A stretch of DNA of 64,000 nt from CAYJBH01 sp964370825. Its GTDB lineage: Bacteria; Bacillota; Clostridia; Oscillospirales; Ruminococcaceae. The DNA lies in the NCBI GenBank assembly GCA_964370825.1, contig CAYJKY010000016.1, forward strand, positions 3,710 to 67,709. Reading direction: 5' to 3'. The notes beneath the pieces are model-generated. The model was given only the letters and a program-made list of their open reading frames with translations, ran no database searches and was not told where the DNA came from. Every line of letters starts with the position of its first letter. Within the stretch, counting starts at the first letter, position 1. A program made the position numbers and the translations under genes. Shown here one piece after another: positions 17,390 to 26,441 of this stretch.

Positions 17390-17845
17390 ATGCAGGGAGT
17401 TTCTATTGTTGCGGTCGGAAAGCTTTCTCAAAAGCATTTTAAAGATGCAGTCGATGAATATAAAAAAAGATTATCTGCATATTGCAACTTCAAAATAATC
17501 GAGCTGAAAGAGCGTGGCGAAACCGCAAAAGATCTTCGACGTGAGGCGGAGGACTTCAGATCGTCAATCCCAAAAAAATCGCTCTCGGTCGCACTATGTA
17601 TAGAAGGACGACAGATTAGTTCGGAGGAATTGGCAAAATTAATCGATAAAGCTGCAATGCAAGGAAAGGAACTTTGTTTTATCATAGGTTCCTCACAGGG
17701 GTTGGACGAGGATATTAAAAAGGAATGTGATGAAAGAATATCGCTTTCACGTATGACATTTCCACACCAGCTCGCAAGGGTTCTTTTATCCGAACAAATA
17801 TATCGTGGGTTCAACATTATTTCCGGCGGAAAATACCATAAATAG
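17390..17845 (+). CDS. rlmH: 23S rRNA (pseudouridine1915-N3)-methyltransferase RlmH
   Basis: SPOUT-class methyltransferase acting on pseudouridine 1915 in helix 69 of assembled 70S ribosomes. Family blocks: N-terminal VAVGKLSQKHFKDAVDEY, CIEGRQISSEELA near residue 70, the trefoil-knot SAM loop FIIGSSQGLD near 98, FPHQLARVLLSEQIYRGF and the terminal YHK. 151 residues, close to the usual 155-160. The ATG has GAAGGGAGTGG upstream. It is convergent with the comM-like gene, with only four bases between the stops. Confidence 0.94.
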   Translation: MQGVSIVAVGKLSQKHFKDAVDEYKKRLSAYCNFKIIELKERGETAKDLRREAEDFRSSIPKKSLSVALCIEGRQISSEELAKLIDKAAMQGKELCFIIGSSQGLDEDIKKECDERISLSRMTFPHQLARVLLSEQIYRGFNIISGGKYHK

Positions 17846-17849
17846 CTTA

Positions 17850-19373
17850 TCACCTACTTCTATAATGTTTATTATCAAGATTTCGATACTGCAGAGCCTC
17901 GGCAAGGTGCCGGGGTTCTATTATATTGCTATCATCCAGGTCCGCAATGGTCCTCGACACCTTTAATATCCTTTCATGCGCTCTTGCGGATAGCGCAAGA
18001 TTATCAAAGGCACGTCGCAGAATTTTTTCTGCAGCCGATGAAAGTTCGCACACCTCTCGCAGGTAGGACGCTTTTATCTGAGCATTACAATGTGCACCCT
18101 GCATGTTCCTTTGCTGTTGTCGATTTCTCGCCTTAACCACTCTCCCGAGTATTTCCGCTGAACTTTCGGAGGGGGACGATGCAGTGAGATCACCGTAGTC
18201 CACACTTGGCACATCTATATGTATATCAATCCTGTCCAGCAACGGTCCAGATATCTTTCCAAGATATCTGTCAATATTACTTTGGGAGCAGCTACAGCTT
18301 TTTTTCGGATGTCCGCTGTAACCACAGGGACATGGATTCATCGCCGCAACAATCATAGTATCGCAAGGGTAGGTAGAACTTCCAGAAACACGTGATACCG
18401 TTACGATACCATCCTCCATAGGCTGTCGCAGTATTTCTATAGCCTCCCTTTTAAATTCGGGAAGCTCATCAAGAAACAGGACACCGTTATGTGCAAGAGA
18501 AACCTCTCCCGGTCTCGGAATGCTTCCTCCGCCTGACAACCCTGCCGAAGAAACGGAATGATGCGGTGACCTGAAAGGCGGAACGGAAATAAAGGAACTC
18601 TCCTTAGGCAACATCCCCGCAATGGAGTAAATCTTCGTTACCTCTATCGACTGCTGCAAATTAAGAGGTGGAATTATCGTCGGTATCCGCTTTGCAAGCA
18701 TACTTTTACCCGTGCCCGGCGGCCCTATCATCATTATATTGTGTCCGCCTGCGGCGGCAACCTCTATAGCACGCCTTGCATCACTCTGACCCTTAACATC
18801 GGCAAAATCCACCAAATGACTTTGAACTTCATTACGTTTTGCTTTTGGTAAATATTGTTGTAACGGGTTATTGGCAAAATGTTCTACAATTTGCCTTACA
18901 TTGGTAGCAGCAAATATCTTTACGCCCTCTATTACCACCGCCTCCTCAGCATTATCCATAGGAACAAACAAACTACCTATCCCGGCCTCCACCGCTGCTA
19001 TCGCCATAGAGATGACACCACGCACCGGTCGGATGTCACCATTTAAACTCAACTCTCCAACAAAAGCACAGTCGGAGATGTCGCCGATAAGTTGACCGGA
19101 GGCAACAAGCACGGATATAAATATTGGGAGGTCATAGATGGTGCCAATTTTTTTAATGTCACCCGGTGCAAGATTAACGGTAATTCTGCTTGCGGGATAA
19201 TTAAAACCAAGATTTTTGAGCGAAGATCGAACTCTATCTTTCGACTCCTTCACCGAATTATCCGGTAAACCGACAATATCAAACTGAGGTAACCCACCCG
19301 ATATGTCTGTTTCAACAGACACCATGTACCCGTCTAATGTATTTACACCAAGGCTCTTAATTTTTGAGTACAC
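17850..19373 (-). CDS. comM: ComM/YifB family Mg-chelatase-like AAA+ ATPase
   Basis: AAA+ ATPase of the ComM group. In naturally competent bacteria ComM is a branch-migration helicase that helps integrate incoming DNA; function in most Clostridia is untested. N-terminal Lon-like domain (LGVNTLDGYMVSVETDISGGLP), then Walker A GPPGTGKSML near residue 218, Walker B FLDELPEF near 298, zinc-type CPCGYSGHPKKSCSC near 345 and a Mg-chelatase C-terminal domain. 507 residues, normal. Start GTG at 19373 behind GGAGGGGGG. Promoter TTGTAT-17-TATTAT upstream. Confidence 0.93.
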   Translation of the reverse strand: MYSKIKSLGVNTLDGYMVSVETDISGGLPQFDIVGLPDNSVKESKDRVRSSLKNLGFNYPASRITVNLAPGDIKKIGTIYDLPIFISVLVASGQLIGDISDCAFVGELSLNGDIRPVRGVISMAIAAVEAGIGSLFVPMDNAEEAVVIEGVKIFAATNVRQIVEHFANNPLQQYLPKAKRNEVQSHLVDFADVKGQSDARRAIEVAAAGGHNIMMIGPPGTGKSMLAKRIPTIIPPLNLQQSIEVTKIYSIAGMLPKESSFISVPPFRSPHHSVSSAGLSGGGSIPRPGEVSLAHNGVLFLDELPEFKREAIEILRQPMEDGIVTVSRVSGSSTYPCDTMIVAAMNPCPCGYSGHPKKSCSCSQSNIDRYLGKISGPLLDRIDIHIDVPSVDYGDLTASSPSESSAEILGRVVKARNRQQQRNMQGAHCNAQIKASYLREVCELSSAAEKILRRAFDNLALSARAHERILKVSRTIADLDDSNIIEPRHLAEALQYRNLDNKHYRSR

Positions 19374-19399
19374 TTTCCCCCCTCCTAATCTCTACCAAT

Positions 19400-19428
19400 A
19401 TAATACAATATATTTTAAAAATATACAA
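19400..19428 (-). promoter_or_regulatory. Promoter of the comM-like gene
   Basis: Minus strand TTGTAT (19423-19428), 17 bases, TATTAT (19400-19405). Confidence 0.55.
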
Positions 19429-19507
19429 CACCTGTAGTTGATTTCATCTTGATTTTCGTATTTTTTTCGATAGTTATGTAAAATGTTTGTACAATTTGCT
19501 AAAAAAC

Positions 19508-19536
19508 TTGACTTATTTTGAATTTTGGTTTATTAT
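19508..19536 (+). promoter_or_regulatory. Promoter of the phosphoglucomutase gene
   Basis: TTGACT (19508-19513), 17 bases, TATTAT (19531-19536), about 50 bases before the ATG. Confidence 0.65.
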
Positions 19537-19585
19537 ATTTATACAACAAAGATCATTCCTATTTTTTCATAGCAGGTGAATATAC

Positions 19586-21304
19586 ATGAATATATCCGTT
19601 AATATAAAACAGCAATACGACAGATGGATTGATAAAAAGCTTGAGGATATTGATTTAAGCGCCGAGTTACTATCCATCCAGGGCGAGGCTGATGAAATAA
19701 CCGACCGGTTTGCAAGAGATTTAGATTTCGGTACTGCAGGTTTACGAGGAATCATAGGTTCCGGTGTTAACAGAATGAACATCTACACCGTGGCAAAAGC
19801 CACACAGGGTTTAGCGTCATTTATACTTAAAAACAACCTTGAAAGGTCTGTTGCTATAGGATTCGACAGTAGAATAAAAAGCGAACTGTTTGCAAAAACT
19901 TCCGCCTCTGTTATGGCGGCAAACGGCATAGTTTCATATCTTTTTCCTAAATTATGCCCTACTCCCATGGTTTCGTTTGCTGTAAGAGAGCTCGGTTGCG
20001 GAGCGGGTATTATGATTACCGCCAGCCACAATCCTGCAAAATACAACGGCTATAAAGCATACGGCAACGACGGTTGCCAGATGACCGATAATAACGCCGC
20101 CGAGGTTACCGAGGAAATCAAGCGGATAGACATTTTCGACGATGTAAATAAGATGGATTTTAACGAGGCGTTAACCAATAATCTGATTAAATACATTGGC
20201 GATGATTTTTATCAAGATTACTATGAAAAGGTAATGGAACAACGCCTTTGTGTCGAACCCTCAAAGACACCGCTCAAGGTGGTATACACACCTTTAAACG
20301 GATCCGGCAACGAGCCGGTGCGTGAGATTTTAAAAAGAACCTCTAACGCCGAGGTGATTATGGTCGAGGAGCAGGAGATGCCGGATGGGTATTTCACGAC
20401 CTGCCCCTACCCTAATCCGGAATCAAAAGAGGCTTTAAGTCTTGGAATTGAGAAGTGTAAAAACACCAATGCCGACCTATTGCTTGCCACCGACCCGGAC
20501 AGTGACCGTGTTGGAATTGCTATCAAGGATGGCGATGAATATTTTCAGCCGACCGGAAACGAAATTGCACTGCTTCTGCTAAACTACATTATCGTTACAC
20601 GCAACAAGCTAGGGTCAATGCCACCAAACCCCATTCTCGTAAAGTCACTTGTTACAACAAATTTAGCCTCCGAGATTGCATCTGCACATGGCATAGATAC
20701 AATTGATGTTTTAACAGGGTTTAAATATATCGGCGAGCAGATTTTACTCTTAGAGCAAAAGGGTGAGGAGGATCGTTTTATCCTCGGATGTGAGGAAAGT
20801 TTCGGATATCTTGTTGGTAGCTATGCAAGGGATAAGGATGCCGTCGTCGCCTCTATGTTGTTGGTTGAAATGGCATCATATTACAAAAATAATAACAGGT
20901 CTTTAAAAGATGTACTGTTAAGAATATATGAAAAATACGGATACGAGGTCAACCAGGTCGATAACTTCGAATTCTCCGGACTTGCCGGTCTTGACAAAAT
21001 GTCGAATATCATGAGTACTATCAGGAAAAATCCACCCATGCAACTCAATGAAAAGCCGGTTATTAAATTTTACGATTATCTTGCAGGCATAATGACCGAC
21101 AATGACGGCAACTCATTTGAAATCACGCTCCCAAAATCTAATGTACTTAGATTTGTTATGGAGGGATACGGAGTAATCCTAAGGCCTTCCGGGACTGAAC
21201 CAAAGATAAAAATATACTACAGCGCAACCGGAAAAACCATGCATAAAGCTCAAAAGGCCATTGAAAAGCTGCGGAATGAGATGATAAATTTGATAAAATT
21301 ATAG
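19586..21304 (+). CDS. pgcA: Alpha-phosphoglucomutase / phosphomannomutase family
   Basis: Interconverts glucose-1-phosphate and glucose-6-phosphate (and possibly mannose phosphates), feeding nucleotide-sugar synthesis. Alpha-D-phosphohexomutase landmarks: FGTAGLRG near residue 48, the phosphoserine loop TASHNPAKYNGYKAYG near 146, the metal loop DPDSDRVG near 304, the sugar loop GCEESFGYL near 402 and the phosphate loop RPSGTEPKIKIYY near 533. 572 residues, matching the longer PgcA type. ATG with AGGTGA upstream and its own promoter. Exact sugar preference is not readable from the sequence. Confidence 0.93.
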   Translation: MNISVNIKQQYDRWIDKKLEDIDLSAELLSIQGEADEITDRFARDLDFGTAGLRGIIGSGVNRMNIYTVAKATQGLASFILKNNLERSVAIGFDSRIKSELFAKTSASVMAANGIVSYLFPKLCPTPMVSFAVRELGCGAGIMITASHNPAKYNGYKAYGNDGCQMTDNNAAEVTEEIKRIDIFDDVNKMDFNEALTNNLIKYIGDDFYQDYYEKVMEQRLCVEPSKTPLKVVYTPLNGSGNEPVREILKRTSNAEVIMVEEQEMPDGYFTTCPYPNPESKEALSLGIEKCKNTNADLLLATDPDSDRVGIAIKDGDEYFQPTGNEIALLLLNYIIVTRNKLGSMPPNPILVKSLVTTNLASEIASAHGIDTIDVLTGFKYIGEQILLLEQKGEEDRFILGCEESFGYLVGSYARDKDAVVASMLLVEMASYYKNNNRSLKDVLLRIYEKYGYEVNQVDNFEFSGLAGLDKMSNIMSTIRKNPPMQLNEKPVIKFYDYLAGIMTDNDGNSFEITLPKSNVLRFVMEGYGVILRPSGTEPKIKIYYSATGKTMHKAQKAIEKLRNEMINLIKL

Positions 21305-21332
21305 AATGTTGTAAAAAAAAGTAAAAAACCAC

Positions 21333-21361
21333 TTGCAATCCTACATTCTGTATGATATAAT
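21333..21361 (+). promoter_or_regulatory. Promoter of rpmE
   Basis: TTGCAA (21333-21338), 17 bases, TATAAT (21356-21361), giving a leader of about 50 bases. Confidence 0.7.
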
Positions 21362-21415
21362 GTTTGAGCGACTTTGATTTGCAATAAACACAATCCCAAA
21401 AAAGAGGTGATAAAT

Positions 21416-21613
21416 ATGAGAGAAGGCATTCATCCCAACTATAACGAGGCGCATGTTGTATGTGCCTGTGGCGAGAAGTTTACTACTCGCTCCACAAAAA
21501 AGGAAATACACGTTGAAATTTGTTCAAAGTGTCATCCTTTTTACACCGGAAAGCAAAAGCTTGTTGATACAGGCGGACGTGTAGATCGTTTCAAAAAGCG
21601 TTTCGGACTATAA
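21416..21613 (+). CDS. rpmE: 50S ribosomal protein L31, zinc-binding type
   Basis: Ribosomal protein bridging the 50S central protuberance and the 30S head. MREGIHPNYNEAHVVCACGEKF at the start and CSKCHPFYTGKQK in the middle are diagnostic. It retains cysteines 16, 18, 37 and 40 (zinc-type, C+ form), not the zinc-free paralogue. 65 residues. The ATG at 21416 behind GAGGTGATAA is chosen; the frame opens 14 codons earlier without a ribosome site. Monocistronic: its own promoter upstream and a hairpin downstream. Confidence 0.96.
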   Translation: MREGIHPNYNEAHVVCACGEKFTTRSTKKEIHVEICSKCHPFYTGKQKLVDTGGRVDRFKKRFGL

Positions 21614-21641
21614 GTTATACTTTATTAACTTAACAGAATTT

Positions 21642-21666
21642 GAGGGGTTGTATTTCGCAACCTCTC
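21642..21666 (+). terminator. Hairpin after rpmE
   Basis: GAGGGGTTG pairs with CAACCTCTC (one G-T pair) around a seven-base loop. The following tract is T-rich (TTATTTA) rather than a clean T run, so termination strength is uncertain. Confidence 0.55.
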
Positions 21667-21787
21667 TTATTTACCGTCTAACGACAATATTAAAATAAAA
21701 ATTTTTAAAGGTTTTTTACACTTTATGTCGTATAATGTATATAACCGAAAAATTTTTATCCTTTGCTATAATAAATGGGGGGTTGCA

Positions 21788-22795
21788 ATGACATCTCGTG
21801 AATATTATGAAGAACTTGAAAAAAAAGTCCTCTCTCCCAAGGCTTGTCTTGTGGTTAATAGCAAGGGACGTAAAACAGAAGAGGAGCCATGTACCCTACG
21901 AACCGATTTTTGTCGAGATAGAGACAGAATCATTCACTCCAAGGCTTTTCGTAGGCTCAAGACAAAAACACAAGTTTTTCTTGCGCCGGAGGGTGATCAT
22001 TTTCGCACAAGATTAACCCACACCTTAGAAGTCTCCCAAATAGCAAGGACAATCGCACGTGCCTTACGATTGAACGAGGACCTTACCGAGGCAATCGCAA
22101 TGGGGCATGATCTCGGCCATACACCGTTCGGACATGCCGGTGAACGAGCGTTAAACGATCTTAATCCAAACGGATTTGCACATTACAAGCAGAGTGTAAG
22201 GGTTATGTCATTGCTTGAAAAATTTCCAGGAGGTTTGAACGTCACCGCAGAGGTTGAGGACGGCATCTTAAATCATACCAAAGGAGAGTTCCCATATACT
22301 CATGAGGGACGTATAGTTCGATATTCTGACAGGATAGCATATATTAATCACGACATAGAGGATTGCATAACTGCCGGGTTGTTAAGTGAGGAGCGATTAC
22401 CAAAGGAAATAAGGGCGGTTCTCGGCAACAGCAAGTCAGAACGTATAACTACATTGCTTACCGATATGCTTAATAATAGTTCGGATGTTCCCGGCTTCAG
22501 CCCTGAAGTTGAACAGGCATTTAATGAACTTCACTCCTTCATGTTTCAAAATATTTACATAGGAAGTATCGCCAAGGTTGAAGAGAAAAAGGTATCTCAT
22601 TTTATCTACGAATTATATAGATATTACCACGACAATCCCGACGTCATGCCGGAAATGTATCAAAAAATATATGAACTTGAGGGTATTGATGTTGCGGTAA
22701 CCGACTATATTTCGGGAATGAGTGACAGTTTTGCCGCATCGGAATTTGAAAATATTTACATTCCACGGCGTTGGTCGATATTAAATGATAGGTAA
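21788..22795 (+). CDS. dgt: Deoxyguanosinetriphosphate triphosphohydrolase-like HD protein
   Basis: HD-domain enzyme expected to hydrolyse dGTP or other dNTPs to the nucleoside and triphosphate, adjusting dNTP pools. RIIHSKAFRRLKTKTQVF and the HD set TRLTHTLEVSQIAR (His), MGHDLGHTPFGHAGE (His-Asp) and the later RIAYINHDIED Asp are present. About 335 residues, the short form common in Clostridia. The ATG at 21788 behind GGGGGGTT is preferred over the earlier in-frame start at 21725. First gene of dgt-dnaG-rpoD, a known arrangement in Clostridia in which dgt stands where rpsU stands in proteobacteria. Confidence 0.93.
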   Translation: MTSREYYEELEKKVLSPKACLVVNSKGRKTEEEPCTLRTDFCRDRDRIIHSKAFRRLKTKTQVFLAPEGDHFRTRLTHTLEVSQIARTIARALRLNEDLTEAIAMGHDLGHTPFGHAGERALNDLNPNGFAHYKQSVRVMSLLEKFPGGLNVTAEVEDGILNHTKGEFPYTHEGRIVRYSDRIAYINHDIEDCITAGLLSEERLPKEIRAVLGNSKSERITTLLTDMLNNSSDVPGFSPEVEQAFNELHSFMFQNIYIGSIAKVEEKKVSHFIYELYRYYHDNPDVMPEMYQKIYELEGIDVAVTDYISGMSDSFAASEFENIYIPRRWSILNDR

Positions 22796-22801
22796 CGGGA
22801 G

Positions 22802-24556
22802 TTGATTGATAGAAGTTATATTGAACAGATCATGTTCGGAAACGATATTGTGGATCTTATCTCGGAACATGTACCCCTCAAAAGATCCGGCAGAGGGTAT
22901 GTAGGGGTTTGCCCCTTCCACAACGAAAAAACCCCGTCATTTTCTGTAAATGCCGAGCATCAATATTTCCACTGTTTCGGTTGCGGTGCCGGAGGAAATG
23001 TTATTAATTTTATCATGCGATATAATAATATTGGTTATGTCGAGGCAGTGAAAATGCTTGCATCAAGGGTGGGCATGAAACTTCCGGACGAGGATGACGA
23101 ATTTGCTAACCGAAGAAATTTGCTATCCAAAATCAACCGAGATGCGGCAAGATTTTTTCACGAAAACCTTATGGGTAACGACGGATCGATTGCAAGAGAA
23201 TATCTTAACTCGCGAGGACTCTCTCATAGCATGATCGTAAGGTTTGGAGTCGGATATGCCCAAAATAGCTACAGCAGTCTGCTTTACCACATGACAAGAT
23301 CAGGATATAAGGAACAGGATTTAGACTCTGCAGGACTGCTACGTAAAGGAAGCAGAGGATATTTTGACTTTTTCAGGCACCGCATCATCTTCCCCATCAT
23401 AGATTTACGCGGCAATGTTATAGCCTTTGGTGGCAGGCTGATTGACGGTGATGGACCAAAATATTTAAACACCGGAGATACTCCGATTTTCAACAAGGGA
23501 AACAATTTATTTGCTTTAAACCTTGCCAAAAAAGAGTCCGATCGGCAGTATCTACTCTGTGAGGGGTATATGGACGTCGCCGCACTGCATGGCGCAGGTT
23601 TCAAAACAGCCGTAGCAACACTCGGAACAGCACTTACTTCGGAACAGGCAAAACTTATATCTAACTATGCTGATAAGGTGGTGCTGTGTTATGATAGTGA
23701 TGAAGCCGGTCAACGAGCAACCGCAAAGGCGACGACCATTTTTTCAAAACTTCCTACCGAGGTTTCCGTTCTTTCGATGGAGGGTGCGAAGGACCCCGAT
23801 GAGTATATAAAAAAATTTGGCAGAGATAGCTTCGCATCTCTCATTAAGGGTAGTAATAACACCATTGAATATTCTCTGACAAATGCAAAAAAAGGGATAC
23901 CTCTTAACACCGACGAGGGAAGGGTTCGATATATTAATAATGCGGTAAACATTCTTGCCGATATGACCTCAACCTCAACCGAACGTGAGATATATTCCGG
24001 ACGCGTTGAGCAGGAAACCGGGGTTTCTAAAGCGTCAATAATGGCTCAGCTTGACGGGGTTATAAGGGCACGAAGAAGAACCCAACAGCGTACAGAGTTT
24101 AAAGACAATCATAACCCCTACGCCGCACTTTCAAAAAGGCGCTCCGTCTCTGCTAAAACTTTGAAGATTGTCAACAGAGAGCAGCAGTTTCTTGCCGCGA
24201 TACTGATTAACCCCAACCTTATAGAACAGGTAGCAAACAGGCTTGACGAATATGATTTTTGTGAGCCGACACTCGGTGAAGCATACAGGATTGCCAAAAG
24301 GTATTTTGATGCCGGCATGCCTGCAGGATACGCGATTGTTGCAGGCGAGATGGATGAAGTTTCATCGAGGGAAATAACTGCCACCATGGCAAGATTTGGA
24401 GAGATAATCCCAAACGAACTGGACATAAACATGTATATTGACAGCATGACCGAGCTTGCGAAGGAGCAACTTTTACAGGGTGATTTAGCAATAGACAAGC
24501 TAACCGATTATATAAATAGCAAAAAAGACAGGATACACAACAGGGAGGAATTGTAA
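22802..24556 (+). CDS. dnaG: DNA primase DnaG
   Basis: Makes RNA primers for replication together with the DnaB-family helicase. Order: CHC2 zinc domain (CPFHNEKTPSFSV, then FHCFGCGAGGN, residues 37-65), catalytic TOPRIM domain (LCEGYMDVAAL near 250, YDSDEAGQRA near 299) and a C-terminal helicase-interaction region. 584 residues, typical. Starts at TTG 22802, only a few bases after the dgt stop, with GGGAG abutting; no ATG fits the conserved N-terminus. Overlaps rpoD by the TAATG at its end. Confidence 0.96.
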   Translation: MIDRSYIEQIMFGNDIVDLISEHVPLKRSGRGYVGVCPFHNEKTPSFSVNAEHQYFHCFGCGAGGNVINFIMRYNNIGYVEAVKMLASRVGMKLPDEDDEFANRRNLLSKINRDAARFFHENLMGNDGSIAREYLNSRGLSHSMIVRFGVGYAQNSYSSLLYHMTRSGYKEQDLDSAGLLRKGSRGYFDFFRHRIIFPIIDLRGNVIAFGGRLIDGDGPKYLNTGDTPIFNKGNNLFALNLAKKESDRQYLLCEGYMDVAALHGAGFKTAVATLGTALTSEQAKLISNYADKVVLCYDSDEAGQRATAKATTIFSKLPTEVSVLSMEGAKDPDEYIKKFGRDSFASLIKGSNNTIEYSLTNAKKGIPLNTDEGRVRYINNAVNILADMTSTSTEREIYSGRVEQETGVSKASIMAQLDGVIRARRRTQQRTEFKDNHNPYAALSKRRSVSAKTLKIVNREQQFLAAILINPNLIEQVANRLDEYDFCEPTLGEAYRIAKRYFDAGMPAGYAIVAGEMDEVSSREITATMARFGEIIPNELDINMYIDSMTELAKEQLLQGDLAIDKLTDYINSKKDRIHNREEL

Positions 24557-25641
24557 TGGCACCAGGCGACAAGAAGTTAACAATTAATGATCTGGTAGAA
24601 AGCGGCAAACGCACCGGAAAACTTTCCACAAAGGATATCAGTGATCTGCTTGAGGAGAACAACTATGACTGCGAACAGGTGGATAAGCTGTATGAACAGC
24701 TGGAAAGCAATCGAATTGAAATAGTTGACGAAACTGACGAAGAGGACGTAGCGATACCTCTTACCGAGGAATCATTGGACTTTTATGAGACAATTCTTTC
24801 TGCTGAGGGTGTCGCAATAGATGACCCCGTTAAGGTGTACCTAAAAGAAATCGGTAGGGTTCCGCTTCTTTCCACCGAGGAGGAGGTCGCACTTGCTAAG
24901 TCGATATTAGAGGATGACGACGCTGCACGAAAAAGACTTTCTGAGGCTAATCTACGTCTTGTTGTCAGCATTGCAAAAAGATATGTCGGTCGTGGAATGC
25001 AGTTCCTTGACCTCATCCAGGAAGGTAATCTCGGCTTAATTAAGGCGGTCGAAAAGTTCGACCATACCAAGGGCTTTAAATTTTCAACCTATGCTACATG
25101 GTGGATAAGACAGGCTATTACCCGTGCAATAGCCGACCAGGCTAGAACAATTCGTATTCCGGTACATATGGTGGAAACAATCAATAAGGTCAAAAAAGCC
25201 GGTAGCTTATTGTTACATCAAAACGGCCATGAGCCAACAGCATACGAAATTTCCCAAGAGCTCGCGATGCCTGTTGAAAAGGTGCGTGAAATTATGCGTG
25301 TCGCACAGGAACCGGTCTCGCTTGAAACACCTATCGGCGAGGAGGAGGACAGTCATCTCGGTGACTTTATACCGGATGAGGATGCACCAATACCTGCCGA
25401 TGCTGCTTCACACACGCTTCTACAGGAGCAGCTTGCTTCGGTGTTAAAATCATTAACATTAAGAGAGGAAAAGGTGCTTCGCCTCAGATTCGGTCTCGGA
25501 GACGGTAGACCAAGAACTCTTGAGGAGGTTGGCAAGGAGTTTAATGTTACTCGTGAGCGTATCCGTCAGATAGAGGCAAAAGCACTTCGCAAACTTCGTC
25601 ACCCCAGCAGAAGCAAAAAACTTAAGGACTTTCTTGAATAA
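24556..25641 (+). CDS. rpoD: Primary (housekeeping) sigma factor RpoD/SigA
   Basis: Directs RNA polymerase to the TTGACA/TATAAT promoters seen across this window. A shortened region 1.1 is followed by region 1.2 (DDPVKVYLKEIGRVPLLS), region 2 (LRLVVSIAKRY and the -10 element residues in TYATWWIRQAITRAI), region 3 and region 4 with the helix-turn-helix TLEEVGKEFNVTRERIRQIE. 361 residues, typical of Firmicutes SigA. Its ATG overlaps the dnaG stop (TAATG), so it is coupled; GGGAGG lies upstream. Confidence 0.97.
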   Translation: MAPGDKKLTINDLVESGKRTGKLSTKDISDLLEENNYDCEQVDKLYEQLESNRIEIVDETDEEDVAIPLTEESLDFYETILSAEGVAIDDPVKVYLKEIGRVPLLSTEEEVALAKSILEDDDAARKRLSEANLRLVVSIAKRYVGRGMQFLDLIQEGNLGLIKAVEKFDHTKGFKFSTYATWWIRQAITRAIADQARTIRIPVHMVETINKVKKAGSLLLHQNGHEPTAYEISQELAMPVEKVREIMRVAQEPVSLETPIGEEEDSHLGDFIPDEDAPIPADAASHTLLQEQLASVLKSLTLREEKVLRLRFGLGDGRPRTLEEVGKEFNVTRERIRQIEAKALRKLRHPSRSKKLKDFLE

Positions 25642-25652
25642 GGTGTTTTATT

Positions 25653-26405
25653 TTGACAAAGTTTTTCAGTAATAAAAAAGTAAGAATTGTGCTGTCTATA
25701 GTGGCGGCACTAATTCTGTTTGCGGCTGTTTTGGTTGTTTTGTGGCTAAGGGGTATCCTTCAGCTTAACAACCCGGGCCGTGATGAGTACCCCGTAGTTG
25801 GAATCGATGTCTCGCACTATCAGGGCGATATTGACTGGCCTACCATAGCAAATGAGGATATAGCGTTTGCATTTATAAAGGCAACCGAGGGTAGCACTTT
25901 TGTGGATAAAAGATTTGAATATAACCACACCGAAGCGCTCAAAACAGACCTACGTGTAGGTGCATATCATTTTTTCAGCTATGACAGCCCAGGCAGTAGC
26001 CAGGCAGATAATTTTATTGCAAATGTTCCAATCACCGAAAACATGCTTCCGCCTGTAATCGACATAGAATTCTACGGTGACAAAAAGCAAAACCTCCCGG
26101 ATAAGGAGGCTACACAAAAAGAGATGGACGTGCTGGTTGAGATGCTCACCGAGCATTATGGTCTTGACCCGATAATCTACGCCACCGAGCTTTCGTATGA
26201 GCTTTATATTGCAGATTCCTACCCTAATAGCGACATCTGGATAAGAAGCGTATTCTACAAGCCCACACTTCCGGACGGTCGTGACTGGACTATATGGCAA
26301 TACTCGGACAAGGGAATATTAAACGGCTATAAAGGAGATGAAGAATTTATCGACCTTAACGTGTTTAATGGTTCCGTAGAGGATTTTGAAGAACATTATT
26401 CGTAG
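25653..26405 (+). CDS. Membrane-anchored GH25 lysozyme (muramidase)
   Basis: Extracytoplasmic muramidase predicted to cut MurNAc-GlcNAc bonds in peptidoglycan. N-terminal membrane anchor (residues about 10-32), then a full GH25 barrel: GIDVSHYQGDIDW (first catalytic Asp), IKATEGSTFVD, GAYHFFSYDS and the DxE pair in VIDIEFYGD, ending IWQYSDKG and IDLNVFNG. 250 residues, single domain, no cell-wall binding repeats. Starts at TTG 25653 behind AAGGTG, 11 bases after the rpoD stop, so it appears to ride on the dgt-dnaG-rpoD transcript, an uncommon companion for rpoD. Confidence 0.9.
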   Translation: MTKFFSNKKVRIVLSIVAALILFAAVLVVLWLRGILQLNNPGRDEYPVVGIDVSHYQGDIDWPTIANEDIAFAFIKATEGSTFVDKRFEYNHTEALKTDLRVGAYHFFSYDSPGSSQADNFIANVPITENMLPPVIDIEFYGDKKQNLPDKEATQKEMDVLVEMLTEHYGLDPIIYATELSYELYIADSYPNSDIWIRSVFYKPTLPDGRDWTIWQYSDKGILNGYKGDEEFIDLNVFNGSVEDFEEHYS

Positions 26406-26407
26406 TC

Positions 26408-26437
26408 TGCAAAATATCGCTCAATATTCCTTTGCAG
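26408..26437. terminator. Weak shared hairpin between convergent genes
   Basis: CTGCAAA and TTTGCAG flank a 16-base loop containing partly complementary ATAT/ATAT. It lies between the GH25 stop and the stop of the minus-strand methyltransferase-like gene. No long T run on either strand. Confidence 0.4.
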
Positions 26438-26441
26438 GTAT

